From Pseudomonas sp. Irchel s3b2 (GTDB lineage Bacteria; Pseudomonadota; Gammaproteobacteria; Pseudomonadales; Pseudomonadaceae): a DNA stretch of 64,000 bases. Location: contig NZ_FYEB01000007.1 of assembly GCF_900187445.1 (NCBI RefSeq), positions 171,311-235,310 of the forward strand, given 5' to 3'. Both the position numbers and the translations under genes were made by a program. The notes under the pieces are model-generated. The model was not told the origin of the DNA. It ran no database searches and saw only the letters and a program-made list of their open reading frames with translations. Shown in pieces: positions 27,134 to 35,858 of the stretch (position 1 is the first letter of the stretch; every line of letters begins with the position of its first letter).

Positions 27134-27203
27134 CAGCCTAGAAGGCGCGCCTGAAAGGAACTATAAAAAAACGCTCTGTCTGTTCGGCAGTTCCGCGGAT
27201 GCC

Positions 27204-28547
27204 TTAGAGAATCCGGTACAACAACCGCTCGATCCGTACGCGACTAACCCGCTTGAGAAACTTTGCTACGCCCGCCGGATAATCCGGCAGTGTCTGCAGA
27301 TCCTGATAGCGTTCGATACGGGTCGTGTGCAGGAAAATCTCGTCCAGTTCCTTGCTGCGCGGTTCGAGCAGCTCGCCTTTGGGATCGTCTATCAACAGGG
27401 CATTTTCCAGATCGAGCCGGAACGCGCGGGGGTTGAGGTTATTGCCCGTCAAAAGGGTATAGCGCTGGTCGATCCACATGCCCTTCAGGTGATAAGTGTT
27501 GTCGCCATCCTTCCATAAATGCAGGTTCAGCTTGCCACTGTCGATGCTGCGCTGATGACGCTTGGCGAAGCGTCGCAGGCTGATCTCGTAAAGGTACGGC
27601 AACGCCGCGATCACCTTGAACGGCTCGCTGGGCGGAATGTAGAAGTCGTTGGCGGTTTTGTCGCCGACGATGATGTCGATCTTCACGCCTCGCGCCAGGG
27701 CCCGGTTGATTTCCCGGGTCACTGCCAGCGGCAGGTTGAAGTAAGGCGTGCAGATGGTCAGTTGATGCTGGGTGCTGGCGATCAGCTCGCAGATCACCCG
27801 ACTCAGCGGGTTGTTCTTGCCCACGCCGAGCAAGGGACTGACGGATAAACTGTCCTTCGCCGTGCTGCCCGCAGTGGTGTCATACGCCGCGTGCTTGAGG
27901 CGGCTGCGCAAATCGCCGATGTCGTTGCGCAGGCTGCGGGTGGTCGGCAGGTTTGGCAGGTCGAGGCGATGAACCGCTTTGGAGGCAATCAGGCCGTGCT
28001 GAATCAGGTGCTGCATGGAATCGGCCAGCGCGTGGTTCTGCAGCAGGTGATAGCGGTCGAAGCGGTACTTGTCGAATTTGTGCAGGTAAACGTTGTTCAG
28101 GCTCGCACCGCTGTAGAGCACGCAGTCGTCGATCACGAAGCCCTTCAAATGCAGCACGCCGAACAGCTCGCGGGTCTGCACCGGCACGCCGTACACCGGC
28201 ACTTCGCTTTCGTGGGTGCGGGTCGTTTCCTGATACCAGGCCGAGTTGCCCGGCTGCTTGCCGGCACCGATCAAACCGCGCTGGGCGCGCAACCAGTCCA
28301 CGACCACCACCACGTCCAGTTCCGGGCGCGCCAGTTTGGCCGCGTGCAAGGCATCGAGGACTTCTTGCCCGGCCTCATCCTGTTGCAGGTACAGCGCGAC
28401 GATGTAGATGCGCCGGGTGGCCTGAGCGATTTGCTCAAGCAGGCAACGACGGAATTCGGCGGCGCCAGAGAGGATGGTGACGGCATCGGCGGTCAGCGGA
28501 AAACTGCGCAGTTTAGGCAGCAGAGAGCGTTTGAAAAGCGACGGCAT
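27204..28547 (-). CDS. pssA: CDP-diacylglycerol--serine O-phosphatidyltransferase (PssA, PLD type)
   Basis: Makes phosphatidylserine from CDP-diacylglycerol and serine, the route to phosphatidylethanolamine; peripheral on the inner membrane. The 447 residues hold two HKD motifs of the phospholipase D superfamily: HLKGFVID (His133, Lys135, Asp140) and HLKGMWID near residue 350, followed by GNNLNPRAFRLDLENALLI. Sequence and length follow E. coli PssA (451 residues) throughout. The frame is open 32 codons further up, but MPSLFKRSLLPKL at 28547 matches the E. coli start. Confidence 0.96.
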   Translation of the reverse strand: MPSLFKRSLLPKLRSFPLTADAVTILSGAAEFRRCLLEQIAQATRRIYIVALYLQQDEAGQEVLDALHAAKLARPELDVVVVVDWLRAQRGLIGAGKQPGNSAWYQETTRTHESEVPVYGVPVQTRELFGVLHLKGFVIDDCVLYSGASLNNVYLHKFDKYRFDRYHLLQNHALADSMQHLIQHGLIASKAVHRLDLPNLPTTRSLRNDIGDLRSRLKHAAYDTTAGSTAKDSLSVSPLLGVGKNNPLSRVICELIASTQHQLTICTPYFNLPLAVTREINRALARGVKIDIIVGDKTANDFYIPPSEPFKVIAALPYLYEISLRRFAKRHQRSIDSGKLNLHLWKDGDNTYHLKGMWIDQRYTLLTGNNLNPRAFRLDLENALLIDDPKGELLEPRSKELDEIFLHTTRIERYQDLQTLPDYPAGVAKFLKRVSRVRIERLLYRIL

Positions 28548-28627
28548 AGGGCTCGCAAAGGGTCGAATCCGAAGAACCCGAGAGCTTACACCATGGATGG
28601 GTTTGGGTCTTGTTACTGTCTGTAATG

Positions 28628-28727
28628 GCCTCTTCGCGGGCAAGCCTCGCTCCTACAGGATTTGTGTAGTCGCAATTATCCCAAACGACACAAATCCTGT
28701 GGGAGCGAGGCTTGCCCGCGAAGGCAA
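28628..28727. repeat. REP-like inverted repeat (GCGGGCAAGCCTCGCTCC family)
   Basis: CCTCTTCGCGGGCAAGCCTC and its complement ending CTTGCCCGCGAAGG form arms of about 40 bases including ACAGGATTTGTG and CACAAATCCTGT. It lies between the divergent pssA and TetR genes. Confidence 0.88.
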
Positions 28728-28788
28728 TCTCACAGTCACCAAAAATAACTTCTTGACCATGAAGAACGATCATTCTACTGTTAGCCGC

Positions 28789-29352
28789 ATGAACGAAATC
28801 ACTAGCAACGACACACGCGACATCATTCTGGATGTCACCGAAAAGTTGATCTACAAGAGTGGCATCGCTGCCACCGGCATGGATCTTCTGGTGAAAACCG
28901 CCGGCGTTTCCAGAAAAAGTATTTACCGCTACTTTGCCAACAAGGACGAGCTTATCGTCGCGGCCCTGCAACGCCGCGATGTGCGTTGGATGCATTGGTA
29001 CCGGACGGAGGTCGGCAAGGCTGAAACCCCGGCCGAGCGGCTGCTCAACCTGTTTACCGTGCTCAAGACCTGGTTCGCCTCGGAAGGTTTCCGCGGTTGC
29101 GCATTCATCAATACCAGCGGCGAAACCGGCGATGCGCAAGACCCGGTTCGCCTGGTCGCCAAAGACCATAAACAGAAGCTGCTCGAATACGTGTGCGAGC
29201 TCTGTACCGAACATGGCGCACAAGACCCGGAGACGCTGGCCAAGCAGCTGCTGATCCTGATCGACGGTGCCATTACCGTAGCGCTTGTGATGGGTGATCA
29301 CAGTGCCGCCGATAATGCGCAATGCATGGCGCGAAAGTTATTGGACCTGTAA
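28789..29352 (+). CDS. TetR/AcrR-family transcriptional regulator
   Basis: 187-residue repressor-type protein. The HTH is at about residues 25-50 (GMDLLVKTAGVSRKSIYRYFANKDELI). A ligand-binding helical domain follows and contains CAFINTSGE, seen in the YxaF/LmrA-like group. The next gene, an NTF2-like protein, follows after 56 bases and is the likely target. Neither candidate ATG (28759 or 28789) has a clear ribosome site; 28789 gives the family-like start MNEITSNDTRDIIL. Confidence 0.88.
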   Translation: MNEITSNDTRDIILDVTEKLIYKSGIAATGMDLLVKTAGVSRKSIYRYFANKDELIVAALQRRDVRWMHWYRTEVGKAETPAERLLNLFTVLKTWFASEGFRGCAFINTSGETGDAQDPVRLVAKDHKQKLLEYVCELCTEHGAQDPETLAKQLLILIDGAITVALVMGDHSAADNAQCMARKLLDL

Positions 29353-29408
29353 CACTTTTAATAAGCCCGACAACTTGCTTGAACGTTAATTTGATAGAGG
29401 GACTTAAT

Positions 29409-29885
29409 ATGTCTACTGCCGAAGTTCGTCCGCCATTGCCACCGTTTACCCGTGAATCGGCCATCGAAAAAGTTCGCCTGGCCGAAGACGGCTGGAACTC
29501 CCGGGACCCGGAACGGGTGTCCCTGGCCTACACCCTGGACACCCAGTGGCGTAACCGCGCCGAGTTCGCTCACAACCGCGAAGAAGCCAAAAATTTTCTG
29601 ATCCGTAAATGGGCCAAGGAACTGGACTACCGGTTGATCAAGGAACTGTGGGCCCATGGCGACAACCGCATCGCCGTACGTTACGCCTACGAATGGCATG
29701 ACGACTCAGGCAACTGGTTCCGTTCCTACGGTAACGAGAATTGGGAATTCGACGAGAACGGTTTGATGTTCAACCGTTACGCCTGCATCAACGACATGCC
29801 GATCAAGGAAAGCGACCGCAAGTTCCATTGGCCGCTGGGCCGCCGGCCGGATGATCACCCAGGATTGTCCGATCTGGGCCTGTAA
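29409..29885 (+). CDS. NTF2-like / DUF1348-family protein
   Basis: Small (158 residues) cone-shaped NTF2-like fold protein of the DUF1348 type, cytoplasmic and of unknown reaction. The family segments are AEDGWNSRDPERVSLAYT, RNRAEFAHNREEAKNFL, and YGNENWEFDENGLM. The ATG at 29409 follows AGGGA. An upstream in-frame start at 29322 would overlap the TetR gene and lacks support. Co-location with a TetR regulator suggests a stress or detoxification role, but that is inference. Confidence 0.9.
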   Translation: MSTAEVRPPLPPFTRESAIEKVRLAEDGWNSRDPERVSLAYTLDTQWRNRAEFAHNREEAKNFLIRKWAKELDYRLIKELWAHGDNRIAVRYAYEWHDDSGNWFRSYGNENWEFDENGLMFNRYACINDMPIKESDRKFHWPLGRRPDDHPGLSDLGL

Positions 29886-29902
29886 CTTCACCTCACACCG
29901 AT

Positions 29903-30013
29903 GATCGTTCCCACGCTCCCGCGTGGGAATGCATCCCGTGACGCTCCGCGTCACATCCGAAGCGGACGCAGAGCGTCCATGGCGGCATTCCCACGCAGAG
30001 CGTGGGAACGATC
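29903..30013. repeat. Composite REP element (GATCGTTCCCACGC family)
   Basis: Outer arms GATCGTTCCCACGC and GCGTGGGAACGATC enclose inner arms (GACGCTCCGCGTC; GGACGCAGAGCGTCC) in a cloverleaf-like array of hairpins. Same family as the elements at 55219, 14825 and 20701. Confidence 0.88.
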
Positions 30014-30096
30014 GGCTGTAACAGGATAACTTTATAGGTAACATACCGGCCTTTCCCCGCAGCCCTCTTCTGCGCCCTGCCGATTAAGCCCATTCC

Positions 30097-30876
30097 ATGC
30101 CTTTCGAACTCAGCGTTGACCTCACCACCCTGGCCGTTCTGGCCCTCGTCGCTTTCATTGCCGGTTTCATCGACGCCATCGCTGGCGGTGGTGGTCTGCT
30201 GACCACTCCGGCGCTGCTGACTGCGGGCCTGCCGCCGCATCTGGTGCTGGGCACCAACAAACTCAGTTCGACCTTCGGCTCGGCCACTGCCAGTTTCACT
30301 TTCTACCGGCGCAAGCTGTTCCATCCTCGGCAATGGACGCACGCCATCGTCGGCACGTTGGTCGGCGCACTCACTGGCGCGGTGGTCGCGCATTACTTGC
30401 CGGCGGAATGGCTGAACAAAATGCTGCCGGTGATCGTTTTCGCCTGCGGCCTGTACCTGTTGTTTGGCGGTACTCCGAAGGCGCCGCTGGACAGTGATGC
30501 ACCGATCAAGAAAAAGTGGCAATCGACCCAAGGCTTCAGCCTCGGCTTCTACGACGGCGTGGCCGGCCCGGGAACGGGTGCGTTCTGGACCGTCAGCAGC
30601 CTGCTGCTCTACCCCATCGACCTGGTCAAGGCCAGTGGTGTGGCGCGCAGCATGAACTTCGTCAGCAACATCGCGGCGCTGTCGGTGTTCATATTTTCAG
30701 GGCAGGTGGACTGGATCATCGGCCTGAGCATGGGCCTGTCGGTAATGGTTGGCGCCTTCTTCGGCGCGCGCACCGCCATCAGCGGCGGTGCGAAATTCAT
30801 TCGCCCGGTGTTCATCACCGTGGTGCTCGGCTTGACCGTCCGGTTAGCCTGGCAGCACTGGTTCAGCGTGGCCTAA
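30097..30876 (+). CDS. TSUP-family (TauE/SafE) membrane transporter
   Basis: 259-residue permease with seven or eight helices, of the sulfite exporter TauE/SafE family that moves organosulfur or carboxylate anions. Characteristic segments are AGFIDAIAGGGGLLTTPALL (two-Gly loop) in the first half and FYDGVAGPGTGAFW in the second, reflecting the internal duplication. Its 3' end overlaps the convergent nudC gene by 33 bases. The substrate cannot be told from sequence. Confidence 0.9.
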   Translation: MPFELSVDLTTLAVLALVAFIAGFIDAIAGGGGLLTTPALLTAGLPPHLVLGTNKLSSTFGSATASFTFYRRKLFHPRQWTHAIVGTLVGALTGAVVAHYLPAEWLNKMLPVIVFACGLYLLFGGTPKAPLDSDAPIKKKWQSTQGFSLGFYDGVAGPGTGAFWTVSSLLLYPIDLVKASGVARSMNFVSNIAALSVFIFSGQVDWIIGLSMGLSVMVGAFFGARTAISGGAKFIRPVFITVVLGLTVRLAWQHWFSVA

Positions 30877-31674
30877 GCGCCGCGCCACATAGACGTCGAT
30901 CAGGTAACGGGCAATCGAGCGTGACGCCGGCAACGGCGGCAGCTCGTGCACGTTGAACCACTGGGCGTCTTCGATCTCGTCTTCCTGACAGACTATCTCG
31001 CCCCCGGCATACTCGGCATGAAAACCGAGCATCATCGAATGCGGGAACGGCCAGCATTGACTGCCCATGTACTGGATGTTCTTGACCTCGATCTGCACCT
31101 CTTCGCGGACCTCGCGAATCAGGCAGTCCTCGGCCGACTCACCCGGCTCGGCGAACCCCGCCAGGGTGCTGTAGACCCCGGCGACAAAACGTGGAGAACG
31201 GGCCAGCAGCACTTCGTCGCCACGGGTCACCAGCACGATCATGCTCGGTGAAATGCGCGGATAGTGGCGTAGATCACAGGGTTCGCAATACATCGCTCGC
31301 TCACGCGATACCTGGACCATCACTTGCCCGCAATTGCCGCAGAAGCGGTGTTCACGGGCCCAGGTACCGATTTGTGCGGCGTAGCCGAGCACCTTGTAGA
31401 CGGTGTGATCGCCGTCGAGCATGAACGCTCGCAGGCCTTTCCAGTTGCAGCCCGGCACTTCGCTGTGACTGCGCAGCTCCAGCAGGTAGACCGGTTCGCC
31501 ATCCAGGTGACCGATGCCGTGCTCGGCGAGAATCGACAAGTCCTGACGCTTGAGCCATTCCCGTGGAAACAGCGCGCCATTGTCATCGAACAAAAAGCCT
31601 TCGGGGCTGCGCGCCACGGCCCAGCCGCCGGGTTGATCGGTGTCCAGTACTGCGGTGGTCCAGCGTGAAGTCAT
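30844..31674 (-). CDS. nudC: NADH pyrophosphatase NudC
   Basis: Hydrolyses NADH to NMNH and AMP, and in bacteria also removes NAD caps from RNA. The 276-residue protein has a four-cysteine zinc ribbon (CGNCG ... CEPC, near residues 110-130), the Nudix box GFAEPGESAEDCLIREVREEV near 180-200, and the SQCWPFPHS motif that marks NADH specificity (usually SQPWPFP; here Cys replaces Pro). The crotonase gene upstream ends 6 bases before its ATG, so they may be co-transcribed. Confidence 0.95.
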   Translation of the reverse strand: MTSRWTTAVLDTDQPGGWAVARSPEGFLFDDNGALFPREWLKRQDLSILAEHGIGHLDGEPVYLLELRSHSEVPGCNWKGLRAFMLDGDHTVYKVLGYAAQIGTWAREHRFCGNCGQVMVQVSRERAMYCEPCDLRHYPRISPSMIVLVTRGDEVLLARSPRFVAGVYSTLAGFAEPGESAEDCLIREVREEVQIEVKNIQYMGSQCWPFPHSMMLGFHAEYAGGEIVCQEDEIEDAQWFNVHELPPLPASRSIARYLIDVYVARRLGHAEPVLPG

Positions 31675-31680
31675 GGTTAA

Positions 31681-32493
31681 TCAGTCCAGAAATTCGGGTT
31701 TCTGTTTGCTCATATGGGCGGCCATGGCCACGCGCAGATCGGTGGATTGCACCATGGCGGCGTTCCAGGTGGCGACGTATTCGAGGCCGTCGTCGATGCG
31801 ATGGTCGCGCATATAGCTGATCATCTCTTTGGTACCGGTGACGGCAATCGGCGACTTGCCGGCGATTTCACGGGCAATGCCCATCACGCCTTCAAGCAGG
31901 CTGGCGGTGTCGCTGTAGACGCGATTGACCAGGCCGATGCTGCGCGCTTCATCGGCGCCAAAGGTGCGACCAGTGTAAGCCAGTTCACGCAGCATGCCGT
32001 CACCGATTATCCGTGGCAAGCGTTGCAAAGTGCCCACATCGGCCGCCATGCCGATGTCGATTTCCTTGATTGAGAATTGCGCATCCTCGGCGGCGTAACG
32101 CATGTCGCAGGCTGAAATCAGGTCGATGGCGCCGCCCAGGCAATAACCCTGAATGGCCGCGAGCACCGGTTTGCGGCAGTTGTCGACGGCATTGAAGGAC
32201 GCTTGCAGTGTGAGGATCGTTCGTCGCAGCAGCCGCGCATTGCGGCTGACGTCCTTGCCCAACTCATTAAGCATACCGGCCATCATCACCAGGTCGATAC
32301 CGGAAGAGAAATGCTTGCCGGCGCCGCTGAGGACTACCACGCGCACTTCGTCGGTGTCATCGATCCACTGGAAAATCTCGATGATCTCGCTCCAGAACGC
32401 GGCGTTCATCGAGTTGATTTTTTCCGGACGGTTGATCTGCACATGGGCGATGTTATCGGCCAGTTCGACGCTGAAGGCGGTGTATTGAGACAT
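31681..32493 (-). CDS. Dienoyl-CoA isomerase (ECH1-like crotonase)
   Basis: 270-residue crotonase-fold protein. The segment FSIKEIDIGMAADVGTLQRLP matches delta3,5-delta2,4-dienoyl-CoA isomerase, in which an Asp in the ADVG region and a Glu/Asp in the preceding segment act as bases; enoyl-CoA hydratases have Glu-rich PGMGGT there instead. It would handle unsaturated fatty acids with odd double bonds. It ends 6 bases before nudC starts, on the same strand. Confidence 0.9.
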   Translation of the reverse strand: MSQYTAFSVELADNIAHVQINRPEKINSMNAAFWSEIIEIFQWIDDTDEVRVVVLSGAGKHFSSGIDLVMMAGMLNELGKDVSRNARLLRRTILTLQASFNAVDNCRKPVLAAIQGYCLGGAIDLISACDMRYAAEDAQFSIKEIDIGMAADVGTLQRLPRIIGDGMLRELAYTGRTFGADEARSIGLVNRVYSDTASLLEGVMGIAREIAGKSPIAVTGTKEMISYMRDHRIDDGLEYVATWNAAMVQSTDLRVAMAAHMSKQKPEFLD

Positions 32494-32614
32494 GGCAGTG
32501 ATCCTTTACCGGGCAGAATATGAGGCCCGAACTATAACAAGGCATCGAGGCTGGCAGTAAGGCAGCGGTTCGGCCAAATGCGGGACTGGCTTCAGGTTCT
32601 GTGGTGTCTGGACT

Positions 32615-32705
32615 GGCCTATTCGCGGGCAAGCCTCGCTCCTACAGGGGAATGAACGTGCGACCGACACATAACTTGTAGAGCGAGGCTTGCCCGCGAAT
32701 AGGCC
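32615..32705. repeat. REP-like inverted repeat (GCGGGCAAGCCTCGCTC family)
   Basis: GGCCTATTCGCGGGCAAGCC and its complement GGCTTGCCCGCGAATAGGCC pair exactly at the outer arm; inner CTCGCTCCTACA pairs with TGTAGAGCGAG with a small deletion. The remaining parts of the 323-base gap (32494-32816) hold no gene I can see. Confidence 0.88.
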
Positions 32706-32816
32706 GCCGATCCAACTGCCCTGCACTGTCACAAACGCAGCCATTTAATAAGACTTAGCGCCCGAGCGAAGTTGTCACTATGCTTGCACCGGACTTTCCA
32801 AGGAGGAACCCCACCC

Positions 32817-33446
32817 ATGCCCATTTCTTCACGTGCAGCCTTGCTGGTTATCGACGTACAGAACGACTTCATCCCCGGCGGCCAATTACCGGTGCCGGAG
32901 GGCGACCTGATCGTGCCCTTGATCAACCGCCTCGGCCGCCAGTTCAAGCAAGTCATCATTGCCCAGGACTGGCACCCGCCCGGCCACGCCTCATTCGCTT
33001 CCAGCCACCCTGGTCGCAAGCCTTACGACGTGATTCAACTGCCTTACGGCGAGCAGACGCTCTGGCCTGAGCACTGTGTGCGAGCCACATCCGGCGCCGA
33101 GTTCCACGCGGAACTGGACCTGCCCCACGCCCAACTGATCATCCGCAAGGGCTGCAATCCAGACATCGACAGCTATTCGGCGTTTCTGGAGGCGGATCGA
33201 ACCACGACCACAGGCTTGGCCGGATACCTTAAAGAGCGCGGCATCGACACGGTTTATATGGTCGGATTGGCGCTGGACTTTTGCGTGATGTTTTCTGCGC
33301 TGGACGCGCGCGCGGCGGGGTTCAATGCGTTTGTGGTGTTGGATGCGTGTCGGGCGATTGATCTGGAGGGATCGCTGGCGGCAGCGATTGAGCGGATGCA
33401 GGTGGCTGGGGTTGGGTTGATTCCATCAACCGAAATACTTGGTTGA
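32817..33446 (+). CDS. pncA: Nicotinamidase
   Basis: Deamidates nicotinamide to nicotinate for NAD salvage. The 209-residue isochorismatase-fold protein has the triad Asp13 (VIDVQNDF), Lys111 (IIRKG) and Cys156 (ALDFCVMF), and metal ligands in DWHPPGH (Asp51, His53) and His86 (WPEHC). A strong AAGGAGG lies 10 bases before the ATG at 32817; the open frame further up is unlikely. Confidence 0.95.
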   Translation: MPISSRAALLVIDVQNDFIPGGQLPVPEGDLIVPLINRLGRQFKQVIIAQDWHPPGHASFASSHPGRKPYDVIQLPYGEQTLWPEHCVRATSGAEFHAELDLPHAQLIIRKGCNPDIDSYSAFLEADRTTTTGLAGYLKERGIDTVYMVGLALDFCVMFSALDARAAGFNAFVVLDACRAIDLEGSLAAAIERMQVAGVGLIPSTEILG

Positions 33447-33449
33447 CCT

Positions 33450-33533
33450 GTAGGAGCTGCCGAAGGCTGCGATCTTTTGATCTTGCTTTTCAAAGAACAA
33501 GATCAAAAGATCGCAGCCTTCGGCAGCTCCTAC
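33450..33533. repeat. REP-like inverted repeat with 36-base perfect arms
   Basis: GTAGGAGCTGCCGAAGGCTG continuing through CGATCTTTTGATCTTG pairs perfectly with its complement ending CTTCGGCAGCTCCTAC, with a loop of about 12 bases. It lies 3 bases after the pncA stop and before the convergent kinase gene, so it may terminate either transcript. Confidence 0.92.
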
Positions 33534-33582
33534 ATTTGAATCGAATAAAGCCCGCAAACGCGAATTGTCTGAAAGAGTGCCT

Positions 33583-34884
33583 TTAAACCGGAGTCGGCAA
33601 CCATAACCTGAACCGCGCGCCCCCCAGCGGCGACACTTGCGCGGTGAGCGTTCCACTCTGCGCTTCCAGCGCCCGACGGCTGATCGCCAAGCCCAACCCA
33701 AATCCACCCGTTGCGCGATCCCGACTGCGATCCAGCCGATAAAACGGCTCGAAAATCCGCTCCCGCTCTTCCTGCGGAATGCCGATGCCATCATCATCCA
33801 CCCAGATTTCACAACCCTTGGGGCAGACCTGCACACCGATCTGAATCCGTTTTTCGCAATAGCGCATGGCGTTGCGCAGCAGGTTCTGGATCGCCCGAGC
33901 GGTCAGTCGCGGGTCCAGCGAAAAGCGTTCGAGCTGGCCGTGAAGCAATACGTCGATGACGATTTCCGGGGATTCCAGTTCTTCGTCGACACTGCCCAGA
34001 ATGCTGTCAATGAATTCATCCAGCGACACGTCGACCTGCTCCGGCAACTGCCCCGGGTTTTGCAGACGGCTATAAGACAGCAATTCCAGCACCAATTCAT
34101 CCAACTCGCGAATGTGCGCGACCAAGCCTTGCAGACGTTCGCGACTGGTGGCTGGCAAGTCGTCGGACAGCGCCAGGGCCAGGCCGAAATCCAGCCGCGT
34201 CAGTGGCGTGCGCAGTTCGTGGGACACAGCGTTGAGCAGATCGCGCTGTTGGTTGAGCAGGTTTTCGATATCGCCGGCCATGGTGTCGAAGACGTTGGCC
34301 AAGCTGCCGATGTTGGAGCTGGGAGAAATCTGCGTGCGTTCGCTCAAATGGCCCTTGCCGAAGCGTTCGGCGGTGCCTTTGAGGCGTTCCAGATCGCGCC
34401 AGTGCGGGCGCAACCACAGCAACAGACAAGCGAGCATGGTCGCGCCGATCAACACGTTGATGCTCCAGTACAACCAACTGACGTCCGTCGGGTCCGGCGG
34501 CACGACCATCTCCACCACCATCTGCTCGTTCAACGGCGCCACCGCCAGGGTACGCCAGCCCCAATCACCGATACGCACAACGTTCTCACCGCGCTGCAAG
34601 CGTTCACGTTCATCCCCGGTAAATTCCAGGTCGTCATTGCGGGTCAGCACGATGTGCAGCGGCTGGAACTCCTTGTCCATCTCGGCCGCCAATGCCGGCC
34701 ACTGCTCCGAGGGCACGGCGCGAAACTGCTTGGCGATCAGCGTTTGCAAGCCTCGGGAGTAATCAAGGTTGTAGGTCACAAAGCGCTCATGGAAAACCTT
34801 GATCACCAGATCCGGCACCAGATAGATCGCTGCGCTGAACGAGACGATGGTCACCAGATACAGACGAAACAGAATTCTGAACAT
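33583..34884 (-). CDS. Sensor histidine kinase
   Basis: Inner-membrane kinase of 433 residues. A first membrane helix (residues 5-27), a periplasmic sensor of about 120 residues, a second helix (VLIGATMLACLLLW), a HAMP linker, the HisKA dimerisation helix with NAVSHELRTPLTRLDF, and a HATPase domain (DDGIGIPQEERERIFEPFYRLD; GGFGLGLAIS). The start MFRILFRLYL at 34884 is preferred; a 27-codon extension would overlap the response-regulator gene. Four bases separate it from that gene. The layout resembles RstB-type kinases. The divergent RND operon is a plausible target. Confidence 0.93.
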   Translation of the reverse strand: MFRILFRLYLVTIVSFSAAIYLVPDLVIKVFHERFVTYNLDYSRGLQTLIAKQFRAVPSEQWPALAAEMDKEFQPLHIVLTRNDDLEFTGDERERLQRGENVVRIGDWGWRTLAVAPLNEQMVVEMVVPPDPTDVSWLYWSINVLIGATMLACLLLWLRPHWRDLERLKGTAERFGKGHLSERTQISPSSNIGSLANVFDTMAGDIENLLNQQRDLLNAVSHELRTPLTRLDFGLALALSDDLPATSRERLQGLVAHIRELDELVLELLSYSRLQNPGQLPEQVDVSLDEFIDSILGSVDEELESPEIVIDVLLHGQLERFSLDPRLTARAIQNLLRNAMRYCEKRIQIGVQVCPKGCEIWVDDDGIGIPQEERERIFEPFYRLDRSRDRATGGFGLGLAISRRALEAQSGTLTAQVSPLGGARFRLWLPTPV

Positions 34885-34888
34885 GGAT

Positions 34889-35590
34889 TCAACATTCCCA
34901 CTCAGAGCGGCTGAACAGGTAGCCCTTGCCCCACACGGTTTTGATCTTACGTGCCTCGCCCGCATGGTCGTCGAATTTGCGCCGTAGCTTGGAAATCGCC
35001 ACGTCCACCGAACGGTCGGTGCCGTTGAACTCGATGCCGCGCAGACGCTGCAGAATCTGGTCGCGGCTCAGCACTTCGCCGGCATGCCGGGCCAGCACTA
35101 CCAACAGGTTGTATTCGCCGCTGGACAGTTCCACCGATTGCTCGCGCCAGCTGACGGTGCGTTCGGACAGGTCGATGCACAAGTTGCCCATGATGATGCG
35201 GTCGTTGGCGGTCTGCGGCTCACTGAGGCTGCTGCGCCGCAACAAAGTCCGCACCCGCGCCAGCAACACACGTGGTTCGCAGGGTTTGGTGACGTAATCG
35301 TCAGCGCCCATTTCCAGGCCCAGCACTTGATCGTGGCTGTCGTCGCGGGCGGTGAGCATCAGGATCGGCAGCGCCGCCGAATCGGCGCGCAGCAGGCGGC
35401 AGACTTGCATGCCATCAAGACCGGGCAGCATCAGGTCGAGGATCACCAAGTCCGGAGGGCTTTGCCGCGCCCGTTCGCGCACATGGTCGCCACGGCTGAT
35501 CACGCTGACGCTATAGCCGTTGCGTTCCAGGTAGCTGGCAATCAGTTCGGAAAGTGCGGTGTCGTCTTCGACCAGGAGGATGTTGGGCAT
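34889..35590 (-). CDS. OmpR-family response regulator
   Basis: 233 residues: receiver domain 1-120 with phospho-acceptor Asp52 (VILDLMLPG), conserved Thr and Lys (MLTARDD; DDYVTKPCEP), and a winged-helix DNA-binding domain 135-230 (LSSGEYNLLVVLARHAGEVLSRDQIL, VDVAISKLRRKF, IKTVWGKGYLF). It precedes its kinase by 4 bases on the same strand. Its start is 268 bases from the oppositely oriented RND operon. Confidence 0.95.
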   Translation of the reverse strand: MPNILLVEDDTALSELIASYLERNGYSVSVISRGDHVRERARQSPPDLVILDLMLPGLDGMQVCRLLRADSAALPILMLTARDDSHDQVLGLEMGADDYVTKPCEPRVLLARVRTLLRRSSLSEPQTANDRIIMGNLCIDLSERTVSWREQSVELSSGEYNLLVVLARHAGEVLSRDQILQRLRGIEFNGTDRSVDVAISKLRRKFDDHAGEARKIKTVWGKGYLFSRSEWEC

Positions 35591-35625
35591 GGGGTGTTTC
35601 CAGAAAGTGCAGTGGCGATTGTTCC

Positions 35626-35700
35626 GGCCTCTTCGCGGGCAAGCCCGCTCCTACAGAAGCTCGCGATACCTATGTAGGAGCGGGCTTGCCCGTGAAGGCG
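35626..35700. repeat. REP-like inverted repeat
   Basis: GGCCTCTTCGCGGGCAAGCC and the near complement GGGCTTGCCCGTGAAGG, with CGCTCCTAC and GTAGGAGCG next to the loop. Unusually for the window, it lies in a divergent promoter region, upstream of both the response regulator and the RND operon. Confidence 0.85.
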
Positions 35701-35858
35701 GTACATCTGTCGCAATAAATTTCAAGCCGCCAAGGATATACGCCCTCACCCGCCCATGAGCAAAACCCTTACACAATTTCACACAGCGCCTACAAAGCTT
35801 CACCGCTACCCTCGTCGGCTCCCCGTAGGATGCGGGAGGTCATTATTGGGGTATTTAC

